From Ceratobasidium sp. AG-K (taxonomy: Eukaryota; Basidiomycota; Agaricomycetes; Cantharellales; Ceratobasidiaceae), in NCBI GenBank assembly GCA_037039685.1, contig JAWNGF010000004.1, positions 4,650,001 through 4,714,000 on the forward strand: a DNA stretch of 64,000 bases, given 5' to 3'. The notes beneath the pieces are model-generated. The model searched no databases, was not told where the DNA came from, and saw nothing but the letters and a program-made list of their open reading frames with translations. Of the stretch, positions 1 to 12,026 are shown piece by piece. Each line of letters starts with the position of its first letter. Position 1 is the stretch's first letter. Position numbers and translations under genes: made by a program.

Positions 1-1093
1 GGTCCAGCCTCGCCCGCCGCATTGTCCGTACTTGGCGACGATGGCGCCTCCCGAAGTAGGAGGGGTGGGTTTGGGGGCAGCAGTAGTGGTAGGCTTGACA
101 ACGACAGTGGTGATCTTGGTGGGAGTGGCCTTTACGGTCGTAGTAGGCTTTGCAGCCGCAGTGGTCTTTGCCGTGGTGGGTGTGGAAGGCTTGCTACCAG
201 CAGCGGGCTTGCCAATGAAACCACCGGCAGAGATGGAAGAGACTGGGCCACCAGGAGCGACATAGGTCTTAGGATCGGCGCCGTAGATATTGAACAAGAT
301 GCCCTTGTCGGTATAAGTATACGCCTTGTTGAAGTCAACTCCGTTGGAGATCGTCTTGGAGCCGGAGGAAGTGATCTTGAACTGGATACATTCCATGTAG
401 GCTTGCATTCCGCGAGCCGAGTTCTGGTCGTAGCGAGTGTCGGCCTCGTGAAGTGTGATGAACTCGGGGCGGAAGAGATAGTCACCGGCCTTGAGGTCGG
501 GAACAGTGATCGAGATCATGCCTTTCGCATCGATCACCTTGTTGGTGGCCTATATGCGGGAGAAATTAGCTGGGAAGATCGATTTGAGATGGGGCAGACA
601 TACCCAGCCGTCGGTGTATCCCTGGGAGAAGAGCTTGGCCCAAACGGCACCGGCGCCATTGGAAGAAGTAGGAGCAACCCAAACCTGTGCTGGTCCAACG
701 TGGCTGCGGTCCATGATGTCGTCGCCACGGTTGTCGTGAGCCCCTAAGAGCGCGAGTTCAACGAAGTGCAAAAATACATGACAAACAAGACTTACATTCA
801 AACGTGATGACATCTCCGGTAGCGACGTTGAGTGTCTTGGGCACGGCTCGGTTGTTCGCGTTGCAAGAGATCGCGGAGCCTGTGAGGTCCTTGACCGGGC
901 TATTGCTTGGCGGCGAACGGATGTAGGAGTTGGCGCCAGAGCCCTGGTCAACGCCTAGAAAAGGTTCAGTCTCACAGTTGGAGCAACACTATGAGGGGGA
1001 GAACTAACCGTTGATCCAGACGGCCTGAACCCAAGAGTGGGCGGAGGCGGCCGAGGCCGAGGCGAGAAGAGCAGCAACAGCAGAGAACTTCAT
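1..1093 (-). CDS. AA9 lytic polysaccharide monooxygenase with C-terminal CBM1 (3' end cut by window edge)
   Basis: Secreted copper enzyme that oxidatively cleaves cellulose or related glucans. Exons read 1093-1009, 954-796, 743-604 and 549 to the window start, all in phase with GT-AG introns; 311 codons are visible. An 18-residue signal peptide ([10 protein letters not shown]...ASA) is followed directly by [11 protein letters not shown], so processing would expose the N-terminal His of the copper brace. The second copper His lies in SHVGPAQVW. The family core LHEAD...[11 protein letters not shown] carries the axial Tyr. A Thr/Pro/Ala/Lys-rich linker leads into [12 protein letters not shown], the start of a family 1 carbohydrate-binding module, which continues outside the window. 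Regioselectivity cannot be read from sequence. Very sure of the family. Confidence 0.96.
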
Positions 1094-1262
1094 CGTGGGA
1101 CTGAAATAGATGTATCGAAGATTGGTTCTAGCCAATAGACCTGGTACGCTGAACCAAGAGAAGGGAGTGTGGGTAAGAGAGAATGTGGTAAGGGATGCCC
1201 GAAAGAGATCGAAGTGAGAGAGAAAAGACGCTTTGTGTTTCTGGACGGCCAAGACGACACGT

Positions 1263-1270
1263 TCTTATAG
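1263..1270 (-). promoter_or_regulatory. putative TATA box of the AA9 gene
   Basis: The minus strand reads CTATAAGA about 170 nt upstream of the AA9 start codon, with no competing reading frame between. Position and motif fit a core promoter. There is no experimental support. Confidence 0.35.
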
Positions 1271-1997
1271 TCACGGGTGGCCCGCACATGGATCAGAAAT
1301 GACAACGCGTTGCACGTGTCAAAAACTTCGAATGACCAAACTATCCAGAACACTGATGGGGCCCCAGGATTTCATAAGCAGACCACAGCGACCAGGATAA
1401 TTGCGTATGAGGCACAAACGCGTTTTCGATGAAATTGGGATGCCGGGCTGGTGGAATTGCCGGCGTGCCGAGCGTGGAGCAGGGAAGTGAAATGAGTGGT
1501 GCCTGTAGTATACACGATGATACATTGCCACACGACGCTCAAATTCCCATCCAAAGCTGCTCAGAGCGTGCAAAGCTCAACCGATAATAGTAACATAGAT
1601 GTTATCGTAGTGGAGGCTGGTTGAATTGAACACGAAATGTTTCCATGCCACTCGCGATATCCAGGGTGAGGCTCTGATCGCTGGAGGGACGAAACCACAT
1701 GGTTCAAAAAGTCATAAATCTTGGTTCCTGTGTCCCCGATTAAGGCCAGTCCAGACACTCTCCATGGATCGAACTTCAGTCATGACGAGTATGTGGAAAG
1801 GCGAAGGTATATGTATGCATCGCAACAGAGTCAAAAGGGTTCGCACTCGGGCGGGCCAGATTCTCGGCACAGAGCTGATACCATACTAAGGAAGCCCTTG
1901 TAAAGCCAAACTAAAATCATACAAGCGTATGCACGAGTGGTACATTCTACCAATTTATCTACGTGGATATTTTGATTCCTGTTTGGGGGAATCCAAA
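1271..1997. other. intergenic, no gene seen
   Basis: About 0.7 kb between the AA9 promoter and the 3' end of the NACHT-WD40 gene. Only short overlapping frames with no recognisable protein; probably the AA9 upstream region plus the 3' flank of the next gene. Confidence 0.5.
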
Positions 1998-4900
1998 CTA
2001 GTCACCAGACCCAAACATTGCCACAGAGCACTGAGCCCAGTCTGTACCAAGCGGTACGTCGCAATAGTTCACAGAAGCGGAACCGTTCGGTCCCACTACC
2101 CACTTGTTGTACGGGGATGGCATATAAGAGGTAAAATCTTCAGGGACCCAAAATAGCAATTTGGAGTCCTGACCTACAATCCATCCGTCTTCTTTGAGGG
2201 TCCAGTTATCTAGGAGGATATCAGCACGACCAAACGAATTAAAACGTAGAACAAGTAAAATAACCATACCAGTTGAGCATTGAACATCACATACATTCCA
2301 GACACGAACTGTATGGTCTGCGGAGCCAGATGCTATCTGCGTGCCGTCGGGCGAGAATGTGACCGAGAGGACAAACTGGGTGTGGCCTTTGAGCGGAGCA
2401 CCAACAAGCGTACCACCATCCACATTCCAAACGCGGATAGTGCGGTCAGAAGAGCCGGATACTACGAGAGTACCATCAGGCGAGAATGCTACCGATTCGA
2501 CATGGCTTGTATGACCATCCAATGGTCTACCAATGAGTTTGCCGTCTTTCGAGTCCCAAATCCGGACAGTACCGTCGTTTGCCCCGGATACGATACGCTC
2601 CCCGTTGGGTGAGAACGCGACAGAGTGGACATAACCTGTATGACCTTCGAATGGATCTCCCACAATGGAGCCGTCCCGCGAATTCCACAGCCGAACGGTT
2701 GAATCTTGGGAGCCTGAAACGATGAGCGTATCGTCGGGCGAGAACGAGGTAGACAAAACATAGTCGCTGTGACCGGTGAATGGGACGCCAATGAGCGCAT
2801 GGCCCTGTACGTCCCAGACACGGATAGTGCAGTCCCTCGATCCTGAGACGATGCGTGTACCGTCAGACGAGAATGATACAGAGTAAACGTCGCTTGTATG
2901 CCCCTCAAATGTAACGCTAGTGGGGGGAGTATACTCCAAGCCCCAAAGTCGGACGGTGTAGTCGTTGGAAGCGGATGCTATATGTTTATCATCTGGTGAG
3001 AAGGTAACAGAATTCACCCAGCCAGTATGGCCATTGAACGGAGCTCCAACAGGCGCCCCATCCCGTGTCTTCCAAACACGTATGGTACAGTCGTCCGAGC
3101 CAGAGGCAATATATTGCCCGCTCCGTGAGAATGCTACCGATTTAACCCAGTTCGTATGACCTCCATATTGACGTCTAGTTGGAGCACGGCCTGGCATGTT
3201 CCAGACTCGGACAGTAGCGTCGTCGGAGCCGGACACTACACGTGTACCATCAGGTGAGAAGGCAACCGATTGGACGTAGCCTGTATGACCCTCGAGCGGG
3301 TCCCCGATTGAGATGCCGCTATTCGAATCCCATACTCGGACCGACCAGTCGCTGGAGCCGGATACGATATATAAACCATCAAGCGAGAATGCAACTGCGT
3401 TGATATTGTGCCTATGACCCTCAAAGAGGGAACCGATAACGCTCCCATCCTCCACACTCCAAACCCGGATGGTGGTATCGCTAGAGCCAGACACAATGCG
3501 AGCGCCATCTGGCGAGAACGCTATTGAGTTGACGTAGCTTGTGTGGCCGGCGAGTGGGACACCAAAAAGGCTGCCGTGCTTCAAGTCCCAAACTCGGATG
3601 GTGTGGTCATCGGAGCCAGAAGCTACAAGTCTGCCATTTGGCGAGAACGCAACTGAATTGACCCTATCAGTGTGTCCTTCGAATGGGGGGCCAACAAGAG
3701 TACCATCATCCGCATTCCACACGCGAACGGTGAAGTCGTAAGAGCCTGATACTACGCGCGCGCCATCGGGGGAGAAAGAAACTGATTTAATGTAATCCCT
3801 GTGGCCTTGGAATGGACTGCCGATGGGGGTGCCATCTTGCACATTCCAGATACGAATAGTGCAATCATAGGAGCCGGACACAATGCGCATGCCGTCACAT
3901 GAAAATGCTACGGAATTAACCGTCTCATCGTGTCCTTTCAGTGGACCGGCTATAAGCTTGCCGTCGTACGCGTCTTTCACCAGGATGGTTCCGTCATAGC
4001 ATCCAACTGCAAGCTGGTAGCCATCAGGGGAGTACGCAACAGAGTGCGCTGAAGAGTCGCCCTTCCAAATTGCGAGTGTCGCTACATCTCGCTGCTCCAT
4101 GGCTGTACCCCTAGGATTAAACAGAGCCCGCATTTGTGCCCAATAAGTCTTGAAGACAGTGCTTGAGCGGTCGCAAAAAGGAAGAGCCGAGACGTATATG
4201 TGTGGAGTAGATTGCGAAACAGGATTCGCTGCAACAATTGTCACAAATTTTATCGCATCCTCAGCAAATTTAACGAGCTCGGTGGAAGGATATTTGACCT
4301 GTGCCAAGCATCTGTCAACACTGATATGAAGTCGACAGTAAAAATACATGCTCACCGCTACCCATAATTTAGCTGACAATACTACTCGAACAGCTGCTCC
4401 AAGCCAACCTTTCAAATTCATGGCTTCCATCCAAAAAAGTAATAGTGTTGATAAAAATCTCTCTAGACTATCATAAAGCTCGCTCAAAGCAGAGCTATCG
4501 TGTAGGTGATCTGCCCAGTAGCGACAAACATAAGCTAGAGTCGATGATATCGCAGTATCGACGCGTTCCTGGAAATTTGGCACTTTATTATTGGGTATAT
4601 GCGATGATTCTAGTCCACAGATGTTGAACTTCAGCTGTCCCCCCATAAGCTCAAAGCATTTTCGGGTGACAAGCTGACTGTGTTGGCTAAGATCACAGAA
4701 GAAGGTCAACGACCGAGATCGGTCAAATATGAAATCTGGGAAGGACGCATGCAGTGTCGAAATAAGGCTGCTATTTTCGGAGATATAAAGCACCGACCGG
4801 AGAGGCTGTAGCATAGCCAACACCCTTTTTGGCTCGCCAATACCAGCCAGCGCCGCCAGCGTCTCCACAGTGACCGGCTCGCGAGCGCAAATCGCTGTCC

Positions 4901-6848
4901 ATAATACTAGTCGCATTCGCTCCTTTGACCTCATTTCCATTGCCTTGTTTTCAAGAGCCGCTGAAAGAATCGTAGTATATAGCTCGTCGATCTCCGCGTG
5001 CTTCCCCTCGGATGTAGCGCTAACTGACATCATAGTCTCCAGGTATTCGTCAGCGTCCCCGTATGCCTCCCCAGTTTGAATGTATCGAACTGCCGTCGCC
5101 GCATATATGAACAAGCTACCGGACAGTTTAGCCAGTTGTTTGACTTGGGATTGTGTGATTGAGGGTAGCTCCTCTTGTAGGTAAACCTCGATATCTGCTT
5201 GAACAACTGTTTGTTCAATATCGTGCAAGACGAAGACGGCGCGGGATTCCTGGGCTTGGCTGTGGATCTTGTGCCGTACTTTGGGCTCGGGTCGACTGGC
5301 GACAAAGAATTTTAGTGGAAGTTTAGACGCGACCCGCAATAGCATATCCAGAACTAGCTCCACTCCTCTGGTGGCCGTGCACTCGTCCAGCGCATCAATT
5401 ACTACAACAAGCCCATTGGGTATCGCTTCCTTTACCTCCAACAGTGGTTCCTTGATAAGTCGTTCAAACTGAGTGGAAATTACGCGAGAACCTAGGTCGG
5501 GATCGTCACCAAGCACTTGACACAGGGCTGACTTGAAAGCGGTAGAATATCGGGCGAGCTGATATGCAAGGGTAGGGACAATGCGGGTTACATCCTGACA
5601 TTCCGCCGTCGTACGTGTGCAAAAGAAGCTCGCGGCTAGCCGTTTTTGCTTCTTGAGTGATTCGGCGAACGTACATGCGATCGTAGTTTTTCCAGTACCA
5701 GCCATGCCGTTCATCCAATATACATTTGGGGTGTTGGGATCAGTCGACCAGTCACTCAATTCGGCCAAAACGGCCGTGCGAGTATCCTTGGTGCAAGTCC
5801 TCCTGTTGATTTCGGTGGACAAATTCGAGTCGTAGGAAGCAATTCTTACGGGACTCATGCCTTCTAGTCGGGTGTTCTGTGTGGCGCGTCGATGTGAGTC
5901 AAATAAATACAGTGAGCATGTGGTCGACCAACCGCCAATCGTTCGTTTACGGTGCTCCAAACACTTAAACTGGCATCGACCTGTGGATTGACGGGATTAA
6001 ACCCGGAACCGGTCGATAATTAATGTCCCACTTACTTGAAGCCGCCGGAATAGCACCTCCACTTGACGATAGCACCCCATGAGAACTTCCCTATCTCTTT
6101 CCGCTTCTAGTAGCAAGTGTCTTCTTTCGCTTTTCTGTCGTTGATTGATGATGTCCACTTGCTCTTGAATTGCCCTAAATCCAGTCAAGATATGGGGTTT
6201 TCCGTGGTGCTTATCTCACTTACTGAGCTGTCTTCAAAATAAATTCTGTTACCGGGGGCGATTTCGATATCCGTAAATGCTGATCCAACAATTCGCTAAG
6301 CATCTTCAGCTCCGTTGCTAACGCTTCGAATTCTTTCTTGTTACTCCCATAACCCTGATCACCAGACTACTGAAGTTTCACTTATGTGCTTAGTGAATTT
6401 AACTTACCTCGGCTATGTCGATACAAGCCACAAGTCCACCAATTGCTGACTGAAGGGGCGGGAATACCACAGAGCTCTTATGCAGGGCATTCAATGCAGT
6501 TGTTAATCCACTCCACATAGGTTCAAGTTTTCCACCCGAAGACCCCGGATTCTGACGAGGCGAGGATGGCACTGGTAGACTGGCCTCTGGGGTTGGGTAA
6601 TCCATTACAGGCGGAGTGGGAGAAACCGATGCCGGGATGGGAGGCGATGGAGAGGCCGAGGCTGGTGTATTCGAGACATTCGAGTTAACGTCTGGCTGAC
6701 TAGGTTTTGGAGATGACATCGCTCCAGAAGGAGGAGCAGAGGACGACTCTGGCGAAGGCGATTCGGCTAATGCCGGTGACCCAAACGCCGTATCCCATGC
6801 CTGCGTGGCGCGGGCACGAAATCCACGTTTAGGTTTCGATTTAGACAT
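1998..6848 (-). CDS. NACHT-WD40 STAND protein (HET-E/NWD-like), 14 WD repeats
   Basis: Predicted signal-transducing NTPase of the fungal NLR-like class; by family, a candidate in non-self recognition or cell-death control. Exons: 6848-6408, 6354-6224, 6174-6036, 5980-5933, 5876-2270, 2209-1998, giving 1525 aa. The order is a Ser/Pro-rich N-terminus, a helical segment, then the NACHT domain with P-loop GMAGTGKTT near residue 310 and Walker B VVVIDALDEC near 407. Fourteen WD40 repeats follow (about 850-1450), enough for two seven-blade propellers, and then a tail (EDGWIVG...LLFWVPEDF) usual in Agaricomycete relatives. The first WD unit is degenerate (ends ILVKDAYDG). The last intron (2269-2210) is exactly 60 nt and in frame, so an unspliced mRNA still encodes a full protein. 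The N-terminal effector type is not recognised. Confidence 0.92.
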
Positions 6849-7369
6849 GTCAAAGGACGACTGTGGTGGAGAACGACAGGCTTGTGATCCATCTAGGAAC
6901 TGATTGATCTATACTCGAAGGGAAGAAGAGAACGATTGCAGCTAGCGTAATCATGTGATCTCCTAACATGGAAAGAAACTCTTCGACATTACCTACTATC
7001 AGTCCACCAATCAGCGAGCAGCGACACTTGCTTGTAAACTAAGTAGCATCCAACCAACTTTATGCGTCTAAGCTACAAATTACTCGTGCAAAATTAGACA
7101 ATAAACCATCATACCCTCACTTTAGATACTCAGCCAGTTCAAGCTAGACAATGGTAGATAGTAATGGAACACGTGGATTGAAGAAGCCAGATGGAAAAAA
7201 AGGCCCTTGCTAGCCTTGTATTTCACCAAACATACTCGCCGGGATATGACGAAGCTCGTCAGCCGGCGTTTCTGGGTCACAACTGCATCTGTATACCTGA
7301 ACATAAATCTACAGTCTACACTACTCGAGATCTACCGCCCGTTACGTCTCCAGGACACAGAAAAACAAA
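6849..7369. other. intergenic, upstream region of the NACHT-WD40 gene
   Basis: About 0.5 kb of AT-richer sequence between two minus-strand genes: promoter of the NACHT-WD40 gene and 3' flank of the wax-synthase gene. No coding signal. Confidence 0.4.
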
Positions 7370-8685
7370 TTAAGGGATCCACCGGCCATACGAAATTCCT
7401 CGCACAACGCTATACCCAACTACTTGCTCGGTTGGGTCCCACGACCCACGTCGAACCCATACGTCAGCCCACCACCTGCCGGAAAACAACAACCAGCTCC
7501 ATGCCCAACACCTAGTCACCCATACATTTCCTTTAGCGAGTGGCTCCACCACTGTTCGCTCGATAATCAGTGCGACGGGCTGGGATAGGAAGAACAGGAG
7601 TGTAGAGCGATCGAAAAACGTGGGGTGGAGGTGCGTGTCCGATGTCGTAAGTCGATACATCAAAAGGAGGTGGAATGTTCCCGAGAGGGCGAATATTAAA
7701 CCTGCCCGGAATGGTTTGCGAAGACGAGGGGGAAGAGGTGAGTGTAATTTTTCAAGCCCATGGAGGATACCAAGTGAAAGTCGGTCAAAAACTCGACGGA
7801 ATAGAGAGTGCCATCGGCTGTATCCGGGAACAATTGGTAAGATAGGGAATTTGAGATAATGGTAGGGACTACGTACCGAGTCCAAAAATCTGCCAAAGAA
7901 ACGGCGCTAAACGGCGCGTCAAACATCGGGGGCCACGCTTCCACCGGCGCACCAAGCGCCACAGATGGAATAGCGACCATAGTTGCCGGGATCGAAATGC
8001 TTAGTGCCGTTCCTGCACATACTGAAAAAGCGAATATCAGTTGCTGCCAGATATTTAGCCCTCCACCCGTCACAGGATGCGAAAGGGTGGTATCCCAAAT
8101 CCGAGATTTATTCAGGGCGTCCAAAGCGTCATACAAGAGGTATTGTTTGAACAAGGACCATGTCGCTGAGCGGAGCCATACAAGCCGAGGTGTGGATGGG
8201 TCAGCCATCCGGGATTTGGTGGAGGGTGCGATCCAATCCCAGGTGGTGTTTTTGAATATGCTCGTGCCTCGGAGCGAGAAAAGATAGTCCACCGCATATC
8301 CGAATCTCCCAAGGAATGTAGTGGGGAGAGGTTGAACTTTTCCGTCGACGACCCATCGTGGGGGAGCATGTACGCCGATCACGAGATCAACTAGACACGT
8401 ATCCAAGACGCGCATAATGCCATACACCCCAACGGTCACCAGACCAATCTCAACATTTCGCTGGGGTGCGTCATACGGATAAAAGGCGTATAGGTAGAAA
8501 ATGTACGCTGCCGGTATGCAGAACGCGATTCGGACGAGTGCCCAGGTGCGGGGGTGGGTGGGGATGGTGAGTGTGTAGAGCGCAACCAGCAATAGGTTGA
8601 TACCAATGGAGAGGTGCACGTTGGCATCTGGTGGGACAAGTAAACCAGGAACAAAACCTGAAAGTCGGAGGTCAATGCCCGCCAT
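7370..8685 (-). CDS. wax synthase-domain membrane O-acyltransferase
   Basis: Integral membrane protein of the fungal wax-synthase-domain family, expected to transfer acyl groups to an alcohol or terpenoid acceptor; the substrate cannot be told from sequence. Two exons, 8685-7877 and 7817-7370, with a 59-nt intron, encode 418 aa. The start MAGIDLRLSG was chosen because it opens the conserved first membrane region; an in-frame ATG 12 codons upstream is the alternative. Hydrophobic spans alternate with loops (for example INLLLVALYTLTI and LIFALSGTFHLLLMY). The family signature DFWTRRWHSLFRRVF is formed exactly across the splice junction, which supports the intron. Such genes often accompany terpenoid clusters, but the neighbours here do not suggest one. 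Confidence 0.85.
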
Positions 8686-9499
8686 GGTGGTGGGCGAGCT
8701 GAAGTTTGAGAGCGTATACAATCGAGAGACGCGCTCACGTGTATGGTCAGGGCCTCGGTTTGATCGGGCATGCTAATGTTTTTGATCGAGCTGCGACGCT
8801 GAGCCCTGCTACAGGTTCGTCGCTACTCGTGACAATAGGTATCTCTGACTTTGTATAACACCTGTTCCAGTGTTTGGCTTGTGCTATGTTGCCAGAACGC
8901 ATGGAACTGCCCAAGAACCTCAGAGGGATAGGTGGCACCGTTGTGTCATCCTTTTCGGGCTTGAGCCCGAGTCGCCGCGAGCATCGCAGAATACGGCGCA
9001 TTATGATTGGCTAGAGCCGTAGCTTGTTTCGTATTGACAATGGCCAGATCCGCACGCGTTGAGATGCCAGGACTCTGGTCGTCGCAGTCAGCGAGTCCAA
9101 GCGCCGGGACATACCGAGCTTATGTCACCCAAGCACGTGGGTTCATTGCACTCCCTCTTGCACCATCCACGCATCTTCTTGCATCGGCTTCGCTATCTTT
9201 ATCTCCTCGCATTCCTTGGCTGGATTAATATCTTCACAATTACTCTCTTATTGGATGGCCCTATCGAATTGAAATGTCATACGTTGCTTCGGCTCTGTAA
9301 ATCCGAAACCAAGCGTTCAAGCAAACCGAGCACACCATCTCGTGCTCGCTAACTGCAAAATGTCATCACGAAAGAGGCACACAGGAGGGCTCGATACGAT
9401 ATGGAAGTAGCTCGTGAGAGCTTAAATGTATACTTACCGAGCGACTGCTGGAGTACCTGTTCCCATTATCGTTGACGGGAACGCGGTTGACCCCCGACC
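8686..9499. other. divergent intergenic region
   Basis: About 0.8 kb between the divergently transcribed wax-synthase and MFS genes, so it should carry both promoters. Only short frames without recognisable motifs. Confidence 0.45.
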
Positions 9500-11799
9500 A
9501 TGTCTCACGACAAATCACCAGCTTCAACTTCCACTTCTAGAGTTGACGATAAAAGGTTTGGCTCGGTTGATTCAAGTCCTAACGTCATCTATGATGGGGG
9601 CGAAACTCCTGGAACTCTCAGCGGCTCATTTCCTCACGAACATGTGTTTGACGACCCTCAGCTGGGCAAATATTTTGTACCGATCGCAGAGTACGAAGGG
9701 ATGCATCGGTAGGCTCGCTTTTGACTCTCTTTTCAACTCGGCTAAGGAACTTGGGTAGATTTGACCCCAAGGCGATATGGACCGAAGCGGAGGAAAGGAG
9801 CCTAGTACGCAAAGTCGACAAGAAGATTATGATATGGTGCTGCGTCATGTTTTTCGCGCTGCAAATAGATCGAGGTCAGTGCTGGGATGGGTTTAAGCTT
9901 AATTTCGAGTGCTAAACTGCCTCTCGTTTAGGAAACATCTCCGCTGCCCTTTCGGATAGCTTATTGAACGACTTGAAGCTAAACACGAACGATTACAACA
10001 ATGGCCAGATGGTATGATAACTCTTGCTCCCACTGCTTCCCGTAAACTTACCCTGAATCGTACGTTTCACTCAGATATTTTACCTATCCTTTATGTGCGC
10101 CGAATTACCTTCTCAGTTGGTTTCCAAGCGCCTTGGACCAGATGTCTGGCTCCCGATTCAGCTGTAAGTCGGGTAATAGAAATGCGTGTCCGTGAGCTAA
10201 CCATATGGTTTATTTAGCGTATCTTGGTCGATTGTCGCCATGTCGCAATGCCGGCTCAATAGTCGCGGCAGTTTCTTCGCAACGCGTTGCTTGTTGGGCC
10301 TGCTGGAAGGTGGTTTTATCCCAGGTCAAAACATCCATATCTCGAATGAATTGTCTCTGACATCCTTCTAGATATGGTTCTCTTCCTCTCATATTTCTAT
10401 ACCGGCAAAGAGCTCCCAGTTCGCCTATCGTTCTTCTGGGTATCTTATACTATGACAAATATTTCGGGTGCTCTGTTCGGGTATGGTATCCTCCGCATGC
10501 GGTATGTTTTCGGGATCATCCTGCTGCTAGTAATTAATATAAACTCCGCCTCTAAGGGGAATACACGGCTGGGAAGGCTGGCGCTATCTTTTTCTCATCG
10601 AAGGTGCAATCACAGCATCAATTGGCCTTGTTTCTTTCTTTTGGCTCCCGTCTAGCCCAACGCAAACCAAGGGGATCCTACGAGGGAAAAATGGCTGGTT
10701 CAGTGAGCGCGAGGAAGTAATCATGGTCAACCGCATCCTGAGGTATGTGCTCCCACCCAGTGTCGATTCCCTAACTTATTAGTTGTTCAGAGATGATCCT
10801 TCCAAAGGAGATATGCATAACCGCCAAGGGCTGTATTTATCCGACTTCTGGGCTTCGATTAAAGACTACGATAATTGGGGACTGTATTTAATTGGTTTAT
10901 GCGCATATATCCCAGCGTAAGTCATCGATATCTTCCTATGAAGCGTCTGTCAGTAACCAATGACCACTAGTGCAACACCCACTGCATATCTGACACTGAC
11001 TCTTCGCAACCTCGGGTTCAGCACACTCAACACAAATTTACTTACTATCCCAGCTAGTGTCTTGTTTATCATTAACAACCTCCTCCTAGCCCAAGTAAGC
11101 ACCACGGGTCACTCCTCCTATTATAAACCTAGCCTTAACCTTTCCATAGGTCAGTCGCATAACAAGAGAACGCTCGATCGTCGCTAGTCTCAGCAATTTC
11201 TGGTTGCTTCCGATGCTTATTGCACTCTCTGTGCTCCCCGACGATGCCAACTCATGGATAAGATTTGCGCTCTTGACCATCTTACTTGGGTACCCATACG
11301 CGCATCCGATCGTCGTGGCATGGAACAGTCAAAATTCCAATACCGTTAGGACGCGAACGGTGCGTTTCGCAACTTGTCCGCTGTGAAGAAACTCTAATAT
11401 GGGGTTTCGCAGGTATCCGCGGCGTTGTATAACATTTTCGTCCAAGCCGGTGGAATCGTCTCTACACATATTTATAATGATTCCGATAAACCTTTCTATC
11501 AGTAAGTCTGTCTAGTCCTCGGCCACTGTCCTGGCTTACCTAAACCCTCGGTCCACCTTATCAGTAAAGGAAACAAGGTTCTGGTCGGAATCGCAAGTTG
11601 GAACATCGTGCTATTTTTCCTCGTCAAGCTTTATTATATTAAGCGTAACCAATGGAAAGCTTCTCGGTGGAACGCTATGACCACGGAAGAAAAAGTGCAT
11701 TATCTTGAGACTACCACCGACAAGGGCAACAAGCGACTAGGCAAGTCCCCGAAGACTGTGGTTATTACGGAAGAGACGCTAATACACGACCACCTTTAG
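9500..11799 (+). CDS. MFS permease of the allantoate/Dal5-like anion:cation symporter family
   Basis: Plasma-membrane major facilitator carrier for a small organic anion (vitamin, allantoate-like or nitrogenous acid); substrate not predictable. Twelve exons join in phase: 9500-9708, 9759-9874, 9932-10011, 10075-10163, 10218-10324, 10372-10501, 10557-10742, 10791-10916, 10971-11094, 11150-11359, 11413-11501, 11565-11799, giving 566 aa. After a polar N-terminus the first membrane span ends in [17 protein letters not shown], the conserved opening of this subfamily. [12 protein letters not shown] is the expected span-4 motif, and [17 protein letters not shown] matches the end of the first half. 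All twelve spans seem present and no stop interrupts them. The tail is Lys/Thr-rich and cytosolic. The exon-rich structure is typical of basidiomycetes. Confidence 0.9.
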
Positions 11800-12026
11800 A
11801 CTTTGTTTTTGTTCACTAGAGGGTACAAGTAAACGATTCGATGTGGCGAAGGTGGTATATTACATGCAACCAGAAATATTGTTATCCACAAATACATACA
11901 TTATCGAGTGAATGCTATGAATCATTAGGTCGTGAATCAAAAATATACCGGCACTGAAGCCCGGAAACCAAATGCCCAATCCCTGGAATCCATCTAAATG
12001 CTGCGCGTCTCGAGTCGAGGTCAAGG

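Noticed and set aside
22..747. Long plus-strand frame opposite the AA9 gene
   Set aside because: Gly/Ser/Arg-rich shadow of the Thr/Pro-rich linker and catalytic exons; the minus strand has signal peptide, copper ligands and introns in phase.
7859..8287. Plus-strand frame over the wax-synthase gene
   Set aside because: Antisense shadow; the minus strand has membrane spans and the DFWTRRWH signature across a splice junction.
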